Program-made: the position numbers and the translations under genes
Shown: positions 34,396 through 42,120 of the stretch, piece after piece
How positions within the stretch are numbered: the stretch's first letter is position 1
Layout of the letters: the number at the start of each line of letters is the position of its first letter
The notes under the pieces: generated by a model
Seen by the model: only the letters and a program-made list of their open reading frames with translations
Told to the model about the DNA's origin: nothing
Database searches by the model: none
DNA from: Faecalibacterium sp. I4-3-84
Lineage (GTDB): Bacteria > Bacillota > Clostridia > Oscillospirales > Ruminococcaceae
DNA: 64,000 nt
Direction: 5' to 3'
NCBI RefSeq assembly: GCF_023347255.1
Contig: NZ_CP094466.1
Coordinates: 1,612,001 to 1,676,000 of the forward strand

Positions 34396-37300
34396 ATGCC
34401 TAGAGCAAAGCAAACTATGGATGGCAATACCGCTGCCGCCCATGTAGCGTATGCCTACACGGACGTGGCTGCCATCTACCCCATTACCCCGTCTTCTCCG
34501 ATGGCTGACTCTGTGGACCAGTGGTCCGCAGCTGGCCAGAAGAACATCTTCGGCAATCAGGTCAAGGTCGTCGAGATGGAATCTGAGGCCGGCGCTGCTG
34601 GCGCTGTGCACGGCTCTCTGGGTGCAGGTGCTGTTACCACCACCTTCACCGCTTCTCAGGGCCTGCTGCTGATGATCCCCAACATGTACAAGATCGCTGC
34701 TGAGCAGCTGCCCTGCGTGTTCGATGTTTCTGCACGTACCGTTGCTACCCAGTCCCTGAACATCTTTGGTGATCACAGCGACGTTATGGCATGCCGTCAG
34801 ACCGGCTTTGCAATGCTGGTCGAGAGCAGCGTGCAGGAAGTCATGGATCTGTCCCCTGTCGCACATCTGTGCGCCATCGAGGGCAAGGTTCCCTTCCTGA
34901 ACTTCTTCGATGGCTTCCGTACTTCTCATGAGTACCAGAAGATCGAGAAGTGGGATTACGCCGATCTGAAGGAAATGTGCAACATGGAGGCTGTGGAGGA
35001 GTTCCGTAAGAAGGCTCTGAACCCCGAACACCCCAAGATGCGCGGCTCCCACGAGAACGGCGACGTGTTCTTCCAGCATCGTGAGGCATGCAACAGCGTT
35101 TACAACGCTCTGCCTGCTGTTGTTGAGAAGTACATGGCCAAGATCAACGCAAAGCTGGGCACCAACTACGATCTGTTCAACTACTACGGCGCACCCGATG
35201 CTGACCGTGTGATCGTGGCTATGGGCTCCATCTGCGACGTTGCTGATGAGGTCATCGACTACCTGAACGCCAAGGGCGAGAAGGTCGGTATCGTCAAGGT
35301 CCGCCTGTACCGTCCCTGGGTCTCCGCTTCCCTGCTGAAGGTCCTGCCCAAGACCGCCAAGAAGGTAGCTGTGCTGGATCGCACCAAGGAGCCCGGCTCT
35401 CTGGGCGAGCCCCTGTACCTGGATGTTGCCGCTACCCTGCGTGAGGCTGGCCTGAACGATGTCGTTCTGACTGGCGGCCGTTACGGTCTGGGCAGCAAGG
35501 ATACCCCGCCGTCCTCCATCTTTGCTCTGTTCAAGGAGCTGGAGAAGGATCAGCCCAAGGAGCGCTTCACTCTGGGTATCACCGATGATGTCACCTTCCT
35601 GTCTCTGCCGGAAGTCAAGCCCGCTCCCATCACCGCAGCTGCTGGCACCAAGGAGTGCAAGTTCTGGGGTCTGGGCGGCGACGGTACTGTCGGTGCTAAC
35701 AAGAACTCCGTCAAGATCATCGGCGACCATACCGACAAGTATGTTCAGGCATACTTCCAGTATGACTCCAAGAAGACCGGCGGCGTGACCATCAGCCATC
35801 TGCGTTTCGGCGACAAGCCCATCCGCAGCCCCTACTACATCAACCAGGCTGACTTCGTGGCCTGCCACAACCCCGCTTACATCCACATGGGCATGAAGAT
35901 GGTCCAGGATGTCAAGCCCGGCGGCGTGTTCATGATCAACTGCCAGTGGTCCGATGAGGAGCTGGGCCAGCACCTGAACGCCGAGGCAAAGAAGTATATC
36001 GCTGACAACAACATCCAGCTGTATACCATCAATGCAATCGATAAGGCTATCGAGATCGGCATGGGCAAGCGCACCAACACCATCCTGCAGTCTGCATTCT
36101 TCAAGCTGGCTGACGTCATGCCCATCGAGGATGCCGTCAACTTCATGAAGCAGGCAGCTCAGAAGAGCTACGGCAAGAAGGGCCAGGACGTCGTTGAGAT
36201 GAACTGGAAGGCTATCGATGCAGGCGTTGACGCCATCCACAAGGTGGACGTGCCCGCATCCTGGTCCAACCCCGAGGCTGATCCCGCACCCAAGGCTCTC
36301 ACCGGCCGTCCGGAGCTGGTCAAGCAGATCCGCGATGTCATGGAGCCCATTGCCCGTATGGACGGCGACAGCCTGCCTGTCTCTTCCTTCGTGGCAAATG
36401 CAAACGGCGAGTGGGAGCAGGGCGCTTCTGCATACGAGAAGCGCGGCACCGCTGTCAACGTCCCCGAGTGGGATGCTGCAAAGTGCGTTGGCTGTAACCA
36501 GTGTGCATTCGTCTGCTCTCATGCTACCATCCGTCCCTTCCAGCTGACCGCCGACGAGCTGGCAGCTGCTCCTGCACAGACCAAGAGCCGCGACAACAAG
36601 CCCGCAAACGAGTACAAGTTTGTTATGGCTGTGTCTCCTCTGGACTGCATGGGCTGCGGCGAGTGCGTCACCGTCTGCCCCACCAAGGCTATCACCATGG
36701 TGCCGCAGGACAGCCAGGCCGATCAGCAGGCAGTGTTCGACTACTGCGTGGCCAACATCTCCAAGAAGCCTTCCAAGTTTGCTGACGATACCGTCATCGG
36801 TTCTCAGTTCAACCAGCCGCTGCTGGAGTTCTCTGGCTCCTGCGCAGGCTGTGCCGAGACTTCTTACGCTCGCCTGATCACTCAGCTGTTCGGCGAGAAG
36901 ATGTACATCTCCAACGCTACCGGCTGCTCCTCCATCTGGGGCGGCACCGCTTCCATCTCTCCGTACACCGTCAACAAGGACAGCGGCCATGGTCCTGCAT
37001 GGTGCAACTCCCTGTTCGAGGATAACGCAGAGCATGGTCTGGGCCTGTACATCGGCCAGAAGACCGTCCGCGAGAACCTGATCAAGGAGATCGCAGAGGT
37101 TGCTGGTTCCGACAAGGCTTCTGCTGAGCTGAAGGCTGCCTTTGAGAAGTTCCTGGAGACCAAGAACAACACCAAGGCCAACGACGAGCCCGCAAAGGCC
37201 CTGATCGCTGAGCTGGAGAAGGCTGCTGCTGCCGGCTGCGAGAAGTCTGCAGAGATCCTGAAGAGCAAGCAGTTCATCGCCAAGAAGTCCGTCTGGATCT

Positions 37301-37941
37301 TCGGTGGTGACGGCTGGGCATACGACATCGGCTTCGGTGGTCTGGACCACGTTCTGGCTTCCGGCGAGGATGTCAACGTGATGGTCTTCGATACTGAGAT
37401 GTACTCCAACACCGGTGGACAGGCATCCAAGGCTTCCAACATTGGTGAAGTCTGCCAGTTCGCTGCTGCTGGTAAGGAAATCAGCAAGAAGAGCCTGTCC
37501 GAGATCGCTATGACCTACGGTTACATCTATGTTGCTCAGATCGCACTGGGTGCTAACCCGGCTCAGGCTGTCAAGGCCATCGCTGAGGCTGAGGCTTACC
37601 CCGGCCCGTCTCTGATCATCGGCTACGCTCCCTGCGAGCTGCACGGTGTCAAGGGCGGCATGACCAACTGCCAGAACGAGATGAAGAAGGCAGTTGAGGC
37701 CGGTTACTGGAACCTGTTCACCTTCAACCCGGCAAACAAGGCTCAGGGCAAGAATCCGTTCACCCTGACCTCCAAGGCTGTGGATAACGAGAAGTATCAG
37801 GCACTGCTGGCTAACGAGACCCGTTACAGCCGCCTGACTCGTGCATTCCCCGACCGTGCTAAGGAGCTGTTCGCACGCAACCAGGAAGTTGCAAACGACC
37901 GCTACGAGCACCTGACCCGTCTGGTCGACCTGTACAAGTAA
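34396..37941 (+). CDS. nifJ: Pyruvate:ferredoxin (flavodoxin) oxidoreductase
   Basis: Single-chain PFOR that converts pyruvate and CoA to acetyl-CoA and CO2 and reduces ferredoxin, the central step of this kind of fermentation. 1181 residues starting MPRAKQTMDGNTAAAHVAYAY behind GGAGGAAGAAAA. Two 4Fe-4S clusters sit near 695-760 (CVGCNQCAFVCSH, CMGCGECVTVCP). The thiamine diphosphate region has GDGWAYDIGFGGLDHVLASG and TEMYSNTGGQ near 975-1015. Codon choice is strongly biased towards a small set (GCT, GGT, CTG), unlike neighbours, as expected for a very highly expressed enzyme. The ferredoxin at 52.3 kb is a plausible acceptor. Confidence 0.97.
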   Translation: MPRAKQTMDGNTAAAHVAYAYTDVAAIYPITPSSPMADSVDQWSAAGQKNIFGNQVKVVEMESEAGAAGAVHGSLGAGAVTTTFTASQGLLLMIPNMYKIAAEQLPCVFDVSARTVATQSLNIFGDHSDVMACRQTGFAMLVESSVQEVMDLSPVAHLCAIEGKVPFLNFFDGFRTSHEYQKIEKWDYADLKEMCNMEAVEEFRKKALNPEHPKMRGSHENGDVFFQHREACNSVYNALPAVVEKYMAKINAKLGTNYDLFNYYGAPDADRVIVAMGSICDVADEVIDYLNAKGEKVGIVKVRLYRPWVSASLLKVLPKTAKKVAVLDRTKEPGSLGEPLYLDVAATLREAGLNDVVLTGGRYGLGSKDTPPSSIFALFKELEKDQPKERFTLGITDDVTFLSLPEVKPAPITAAAGTKECKFWGLGGDGTVGANKNSVKIIGDHTDKYVQAYFQYDSKKTGGVTISHLRFGDKPIRSPYYINQADFVACHNPAYIHMGMKMVQDVKPGGVFMINCQWSDEELGQHLNAEAKKYIADNNIQLYTINAIDKAIEIGMGKRTNTILQSAFFKLADVMPIEDAVNFMKQAAQKSYGKKGQDVVEMNWKAIDAGVDAIHKVDVPASWSNPEADPAPKALTGRPELVKQIRDVMEPIARMDGDSLPVSSFVANANGEWEQGASAYEKRGTAVNVPEWDAAKCVGCNQCAFVCSHATIRPFQLTADELAAAPAQTKSRDNKPANEYKFVMAVSPLDCMGCGECVTVCPTKAITMVPQDSQADQQAVFDYCVANISKKPSKFADDTVIGSQFNQPLLEFSGSCAGCAETSYARLITQLFGEKMYISNATGCSSIWGGTASISPYTVNKDSGHGPAWCNSLFEDNAEHGLGLYIGQKTVRENLIKEIAEVAGSDKASAELKAAFEKFLETKNNTKANDEPAKALIAELEKAAAAGCEKSAEILKSKQFIAKKSVWIFGGDGWAYDIGFGGLDHVLASGEDVNVMVFDTEMYSNTGGQASKASNIGEVCQFAAAGKEISKKSLSEIAMTYGYIYVAQIALGANPAQAVKAIAEAEAYPGPSLIIGYAPCELHGVKGGMTNCQNEMKKAVEAGYWNLFTFNPANKAQGKNPFTLTSKAVDNEKYQALLANETRYSRLTRAFPDRAKELFARNQEVANDRYEHLTRLVDLYK

Positions 37942-38159
37942 GCATTCTTCTGCGCTTTGGATGCAGATATTTGCGGCACCTTAGCCCCACAATGCAAGAG
38001 GGCGGCTGCCCCGTACCGGCGGTTACTGCGCAATGCAGCGGTACGAAGCGGAGAAATGCATCCATCCATGCAGGTGATGTGCTGAAGTACAGCATTCGCC
38101 ATACGAGTTCTATCTGATTTCACTTCCCGGGCGGTGCTTTGTTCCGTGCGAAGCACCGC

Positions 38160-38317
38160 AGCGGGATATGAGATACCAAAGCGCCCGCGAGGGTCCTTGA
38201 AAGCACACCCCGCGTGTGTCAGGAGCATAAGGTCTGCTTGCAGATACCTTGCTCCGCCTGCTGCATAAGACCTGCTTTGCAGGGATCTTGCCGCAGTAAA
38301 AACGAGCTTCGTTTTAG
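38160..38317 (+). other. Structured 3' region of nifJ with two similar hairpins
   Basis: Between the nifJ stop and its terminator are two hairpins built alike: GGAGCATAAGGTCTG/CAGATACCTTGCTCC (about 38221-38254) and CTGCTGCATAAGACCTG/CAGGGATCTTGCCGCAG (about 38259-38297). The core GCATAAG..CTGCTT..CTTGC is shared and the flanking pairs differ in a compensated way. No ORF with a ribosome site is present. Confidence 0.5.
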
Positions 38318-38355
38318 CGCCCCGTTCACCGCAAGGTGACCGGGGCGTATTTTTT
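38318..38355 (+). terminator. Terminator downstream of nifJ
   Basis: CGCCCCGTTCACC / GGTGACCGGGGCG around a GCAA tetraloop, then TATTTTTT. It lies about 375 bases after the stop, leaving a long 3' untranslated region. Confidence 0.85.
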
Positions 38356-38366
38356 GTGTAAAAGAG

Positions 38367-38406
38367 AAGCGGCTGCTGTGATCTGGCATCACAACAGCCG
38401 CTTTTA
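38367..38406. terminator. Second hairpin terminator after nifJ
   Basis: AAGCGGCTGCTGTGAT / ATCACAACAGCCGCTT with a 5-base loop, A-rich and T-rich flanks on the two sides. It could back up the first terminator. Confidence 0.65.
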
Positions 38407-38532
38407 CAGTTCCATTTTAGCATGTGAAAAAACGAAGGTCAATCAAAAAATGTTATCACAAAATCTTCCAAAAGATACCATTCCCTTTTTACAGTTTCTT
38501 CATAGCTTCTTAACGAATTCAATTGTGAAAGC

Positions 38533-38541
38533 TGTTATACT
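38533..38541 (+). promoter_or_regulatory. Extended -10 promoter of candidate sRNA copy 1
   Basis: TGTTATACT is TGn-TATACT. The conserved helix begins eight bases downstream of the -10, that is, at the expected transcription start. No good -35 is present, as is usual with an extended -10. Confidence 0.6.
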
Positions 38542-38547
38542 TTTGCC

Positions 38548-38668
38548 ATGGGAAGCGGGGCCGCAACCGCTTACCCAAGTAACATGATTCCTCCTCACAC
38601 CAAGGCAATATCCAAGCAAAACACCCTTTTTCGTGTGCCGCAACACGGAAGAGGGTGTTTTGTTTTGC
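38548..38668 (+). ncRNA. Candidate small RNA, copy 1, with anti-Shine-Dalgarno segment
   Basis: About 120 bases. The 5' helix TGGGAAGCGG / CCGCTTACCCA (one bulged A) carries the loop GGCCGCAA. An unpaired segment with ATTCCTCCTCACACCAA lies at 38587-38603. A terminator hairpin follows: AAAACACCCT / AGGGTGTTTT with inner CGTGT/ACACG, ending in a T-rich tail. The same order of parts, with compensatory changes in the helix and the same loop and C-rich segment, occurs on the minus strand at 43762-43882. It stands between the nifJ terminators and the mgtE promoter. It could instead be a leader that attenuates mgtE, but mgtE has its own strong promoter 30 bases beyond. Confidence 0.7.
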
Positions 38669-38696
38669 AAAATTCTGGTAAATCGGTGGTTTAGGG

Positions 38697-38725
38697 TTGA
38701 CCCCGTTTTTTTGCGGCGCTATAAT
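38697..38725 (+). promoter_or_regulatory. Promoter of the mgtE leader
   Basis: TTGACC (38697-38702) and TATAAT (38720-38725) with a 17-base spacer; near-consensus. The start near 38732 leaves a 5' leader of about 325 bases before mgtE. Confidence 0.85.
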
Positions 38726-38763
38726 AAAAATGAATATGAAAACTTGGAGGTGAACGCAGGAAA

Positions 38764-38859
38764 ATGGACCCGGATCATAGTCGAAGTAGAACCACCGGCG
38801 CGGTGGATCAGAAAACAAAAACAACTGCGTTTTCCCCAACCGTTCGCCTCCTTCGCTGA
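38764..38859 (+). CDS. Putative mgtE leader peptide (MDPD...)
   Basis: A 31-residue ORF starting MDPDHSRSRTTGAVDQ and ending TVRLLR just before the first leader hairpin. An eight-base Shine-Dalgarno match GGAGGTGA lies 10 bases upstream of the ATG (13 from GGAGG), which is long but is the only start in range. The Asp-Pro-Asp opening recalls the E. coli/Salmonella MgtL leader (MEPDP), where such a run destabilises ribosomes at low Mg2+. The stop codon lies inside the 5' arm of a possible antiterminator. Translation is inferred, not shown. Confidence 0.45.
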   Translation: MDPDHSRSRTTGAVDQKTKTTAFSPTVRLLR

Positions 38860-38921
38860 GTCCTGCGGAAAAGCACCGCTTCAACGGTGCATCTTTCCGC
38901 AAAACAGAGCAGAGGAAGGCG
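38845..38921 (+). promoter_or_regulatory. Possible antiterminator of the mgtE leader
   Basis: CGCCTCCTTCGCTG (38845-38858) can pair with CAGAGGAAGGCG (38910-38921), enclosing the hairpin 38864-38901 (TGCGGAAA/TTTCCGCA with inner GCACCG/CGGTGC). The 3' arm overlaps the 5' arm of the terminator at 38919, so the two structures exclude each other. Confidence 0.5.
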
Positions 38922-38984
38922 CGGCTTTGTGTGCGCAGAATGCGGCGTTTGCGGCATTCCGGCAGGCAAGGCGGCGCGTTTTTT
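38919..38984 (+). terminator. Attenuator terminator in the mgtE leader
   Basis: GCGCGGCTTTG / CAAGGCGGCGC (one mismatch, one G-T) with an inner perfect stem GAATGC/GCATTC, followed by TTTTTT. It lies 73 bases upstream of the mgtE start codon, so it would stop transcription before the gene. Confidence 0.7.
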
Positions 38985-39056
38985 GTTTCCCGATCTGCTG
39001 CGTCCTCCGGATACAGGAGCTGCTCCTGTTCCGTAAAAACTGAGGAGGTACGCCCA

Positions 39057-40634
39057 ATGGATATGGAAGAAAAAAAGCTGACGGCTGATGCTGCGGAACA
39101 GGCTCTGCCGGTGCAGGAGCTGCCTGCTGATATCCCCGCCGAGGTCCGCCAGAAGCTGGCTGAAGATCTGAACGAGGAAGCTACTGAAGACCTCAAGCAG
39201 GATATGCGCGAGGCCGAAAAAGAGGAAGCCAATGACGAAGAGGTCAGGGCCAACCCTGAGATGCTCACCAAGAGCCGCCTGCTCAAGCTGCTCATCAAGA
39301 AGCAGTACGTCAAGCTGCGCGAAGTGACCGAGGAAGAGCAGCCTGCTGACTTGGCCGAGCTGCTGGAAGAGCTGGACGAAAACAACCGCCTTGTGGTGTT
39401 CCGCCTGCTCAAAAAGGAAGTGGCCACCGAGGCCTTTGCCTATATGTCCGACGAAGCCCGCGACGATCTGGTGAACGCCTTCTCAGATGTGGAGCTTGTG
39501 GGCGCTATTGAAGAGATGAGTCTGGACGATGCCGCCGATCTGCTGGAGGATATGCCTGCAGGCGTGGTGAAGCGGGTGCTGGAGAAATCCTCCAAGCAGA
39601 CCCGTGAGAGCCTGAACAAGCTGCTGAACTACCCCGAAAGCTCTGCCGGCAGCCTGATGACCCCCGAATATGTCCGTCTGCGCGAGGATATGACCGTGGC
39701 GCAGGCCTTTGAAGCCATCCGCAAGCAGGGCGAAAACGCAGAGACCGTGTACACCTGCTACGTGGTGGAGCGCAACCGCCTGAAGGGCGTTGTTTCTGCC
39801 CGAAGCCTGCTTCTGTCAGAGCCGCATACTCCCATCAACGAGATCATGGATGATAACGTGGTCACTGTGAAAGTGACCGACGATCAGGAGTACGTGGCCC
39901 GTGAGATGCAGCGCTACGACTTTACCGCTATGCCTGTTCTGGACAACGAGGGCATGTTCGTGGGTATCATCACCATCGACGATGCAATCGACGTTCTGAC
40001 CGACGAGAGCACCGAGGATATGCAGAAGATGGCTGCTATTCTGCCGGACGACGATGCCACCACCTACTTCGGCACCAGCGTCTGGACCCACGCAAAGCAG
40101 CGCATCCCATGGCTGCTGATCCTGATGCTGTCCGCCACCTTTACCGGCATGGTCACCACCCACTATGAAGAGGCCTTTGTCAGCCTGCCGCTGCTGGTCT
40201 CCTTCATGCCCATGCTGATGGATACCGCCGGCAACTGCGGCAACCAGATCAGCACCCTGATGGTGCGTGGTCTGGCTCTGGGCGAGGTGGAACCCAGCGA
40301 CTTTTTGCAGGTGCTGGGCAAGGAGCTGCGGGTGTCTGCCATCGTGGGCGCGGTGCTGGGCATCGTGAACGGCCTGCGCATCTACCTGATGTACACCTTC
40401 CTGTTCCCCGGCCAGTACGCCAACGTGATGGGCTATGCCATCGTGGTCAGCGTTTCGCTGTTCTTCAGCGTCATTCTGGCAAAGCTGGTGGGCGGTATGC
40501 TGCCGCTGGCAGCCAAGAAGCTGGGTGCCGACCCGGCCATCATGGCTACCCCCTTCATCACCACCATCGTGGATGCCTGCAGCCTGATCCTGTATTTCCA
40601 GATCGCACAGCTGGTGTTCCACAATATGATGTAA
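39057..40634 (+). CDS. mgtE: Magnesium transporter MgtE
   Basis: Dimeric Mg2+ channel gated by cytoplasmic Mg2+. 525 residues from an ATG behind TGAGGAGG. A 75-residue acidic N-terminal extension precedes the superhelical N domain (ELLEELDENNRLVVFRLL). The CBS pair follows near 215-330 (GSLMTPEYVRLREDMTVAQAF; YDFTAMPVLDNEGMFVGIITIDDAIDVL). Five membrane segments from about 350 carry the pore motif MLMDTAGNCGNQ. The long leader with an ORF and a terminator suggests control before the gene is reached. No M-box signature is present. Confidence 0.93.
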   Translation: MDMEEKKLTADAAEQALPVQELPADIPAEVRQKLAEDLNEEATEDLKQDMREAEKEEANDEEVRANPEMLTKSRLLKLLIKKQYVKLREVTEEEQPADLAELLEELDENNRLVVFRLLKKEVATEAFAYMSDEARDDLVNAFSDVELVGAIEEMSLDDAADLLEDMPAGVVKRVLEKSSKQTRESLNKLLNYPESSAGSLMTPEYVRLREDMTVAQAFEAIRKQGENAETVYTCYVVERNRLKGVVSARSLLLSEPHTPINEIMDDNVVTVKVTDDQEYVAREMQRYDFTAMPVLDNEGMFVGIITIDDAIDVLTDESTEDMQKMAAILPDDDATTYFGTSVWTHAKQRIPWLLILMLSATFTGMVTTHYEEAFVSLPLLVSFMPMLMDTAGNCGNQISTLMVRGLALGEVEPSDFLQVLGKELRVSAIVGAVLGIVNGLRIYLMYTFLFPGQYANVMGYAIVVSVSLFFSVILAKLVGGMLPLAAKKLGADPAIMATPFITTIVDACSLILYFQIAQLVFHNMM

Positions 40635-40644
40635 ATAATAAAGC

Positions 40645-40683
40645 AATGCCGGACGGTCTTGAAGTGACTGCCCGGCATTTTTA
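40645..40683 (+). terminator. Terminator of mgtE
   Basis: AATGCCGG / CCGGCATT with a loop of about 18 bases, then TTTAT. Confidence 0.75.
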
Positions 40684-40685
40684 TA

Positions 40686-40881
40686 GGACGAACCCTCTCA
40701 GTCGTCGCTGCGCGATGCCAACTCCCTCAGTCAAAACCTGACGGTTTTGCCAGCTCCCTCAAAGAGGGAGCCTCTGGCGTGCCGCAAGCTTTGCACATTA
40801 GCCGGAAACTTTTCCGTACTGCCAAAGGCCCCATCCCAGAGGGGGCTGTCGAGCGCAGCGAGACTGGGGGAGTTTGCTCCC
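40686..40881. repeat. Dispersed hairpin repeat R-C, copy 2
   Basis: Starts AACCCTCTCAGTCGTCGC, then CTCCCTCAGTCAAAACCTGA, a GGTTTT/AAAACC pair, CTCCCTC/GAGGGAG, and ends with CATCCCAGAGGGGGCTGTC. It matches 60961-61167 closely over its 3' half. Non-coding. Confidence 0.7.
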
Positions 40882-40911
40882 GGCGCGCCCGCGAGCAGCA
40901 GCTTTTTCCGG

Positions 40912-41359
40912 TGTGGAAAACTGCATGTTTCCCCGCCTTTTCCACACAGAAAAACGGCAGCGGCCCGGTGTTGAAAACTTGGGGCCAGCCATTCCGGATT
41001 GGAGAAAAATAAATCACCGCCCAGAAACGGTTTGTAGAATGCAAAGAAAATCCTTCGACTTTCTTTTTTATAAAAGGCAGAATGCCCGCATTTTTGCCCA
41101 AAACTTACCAGAAAGCTGCGGCCTGAATTACGGTGTGTATAGGGCTGATGCCCTTTTGTTGTGGAAAACCCGGTGGAAAAAGTGGAAAACCTCATGGAAA
41201 ACTTGCCCTTTTCTTCACAAAAACGGTGGAAAACCCGGTGGAAAAAGTGAAAAGTTCATTCCAGACAGGAAACTCCATACACTTTCCGGTTGTGCTTTTG
41301 TGCCGCAAGATCCGCTTGACAGCTGTATTTTTGGGCGGAAGATGCGGCAGTTTTCCACA
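40912..41359. other. DnaA-box cluster outside oriC
   Basis: Four perfect TTTTCCACA boxes (reverse at 40912 and 41160, forward at 40938 and 41351) and four one-mismatch boxes in reverse orientation (41172, 41181, 41225, 41237), plus weaker CATGGAAAA and TTCTTCACA. Part of it is a direct repeat of GGTGGAAAACCCGGTGGAAA. It lies upstream of the rhomboid-holB promoter. Confidence 0.6.
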
Positions 41360-41372
41360 CTGTGGCATTGCC

Positions 41373-41401
41373 TTGAATGCCCCGGCCAATCATGGTACAA
41401 T
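41373..41401 (+). promoter_or_regulatory. Promoter of the rhomboid-like gene and holB
   Basis: TTGAAT (41373-41378) and TACAAT (41396-41401) with a 17-base spacer, 64 bases upstream of the start codon and next to the last DnaA box. Confidence 0.7.
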
Positions 41402-41464
41402 AACAGCAGAAAAATGCGGCAAAACTCACCGATATCGGAATACAATGCGTTGGAGGCACCCTAT

Positions 41465-42109
41465 ATGAACAATTGGCTCAACCAGCTGGAGCGCAAATAC
41501 GGCCGCTTCGGCATCCCGAATCTGACCAACATTCTGGTGGGCGGGCAGATCCTTGTGCTGGCCATCGAGCTGTTTGTCAACCAGACCGTCAGTGTCTGGC
41601 TGGCACTCAGCCGCTATTTTCTGCTGCGCGGCCAGATCTGGCGCATCATCACCTTTGCGTTCATCCCCTCTTACGGCGGCAGCATCCTCAGCGCGGTGCT
41701 GGGCATCTATTTCACATGGTTCATCGGCACAGCGCTGGAACAGGAATGGGGCGATTTCCGCTATACGGTGTATCTGCTCTCCGGGATGCTGGGCACCGTG
41801 CTGGCCTGCCTACTCACCGGCGTGACCGGCAGCACCTACTGCCTGTCCCTTTCGCTGCTGCTGGCCTTTGCCATGCTGTACCCGGAAGTACAGGTACTGC
41901 TGTTCTTTGTCATCCCCATCCGGGTGAAATACTTTGGCTTTTTTGCGGCAGCACTGTGGGTGCTCAGCTTTCTGGGCGCGCCGCTGCCGCAAAAGCTGAG
42001 CCTGCTGCTCAGCATGGCGAATGTCTGGCTGTTCTTTGGCCCGATGGCTTATCGTTCCGTCCGCGCGTGGGTACGCCGTGAGCAGTGGAAGCGGAGAAAC
42101 AGAAGGTAA
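41465..42109 (+). CDS. Rhomboid-like membrane protein, apparently without catalytic residues
   Basis: 214 residues from an ATG behind TTGGAGG, with about six membrane segments. The layout is rhomboid-like: NILVGGQILVLAIELF, then RYFLLRGQIWRIITFAFIPS (compare the WR region of rhomboids) and IYFTWFIGTALEQEWGDFRYTVYLLSGML. The GxSG serine motif is absent; the matching place reads TGVTGSTYCLS, and no paired histidine is evident. It is therefore more likely a pseudoprotease of the Der1/rhomboid superfamily than a protease. holB follows 11 bases later. Confidence 0.75.
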   Translation: MNNWLNQLERKYGRFGIPNLTNILVGGQILVLAIELFVNQTVSVWLALSRYFLLRGQIWRIITFAFIPSYGGSILSAVLGIYFTWFIGTALEQEWGDFRYTVYLLSGMLGTVLACLLTGVTGSTYCLSLSLLLAFAMLYPEVQVLLFFVIPIRVKYFGFFAAALWVLSFLGAPLPQKLSLLLSMANVWLFFGPMAYRSVRAWVRREQWKRRNRR

Positions 42110-42120
42110 GGAGAAACACC

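Noticed and set aside
38633-39043. A 136-codon frame over the mgtE leader
   Set aside because: It starts before the predicted transcription start and has no ribosome site; the leader's terminator and hairpins run through it.
38690-39056. M-box (Mg2+) riboswitch in front of mgtE
   Set aside because: The conserved M-box segments (CUGCCCA..., GACGCCAAUGGGUCAACAG-like) are not found in the leader.
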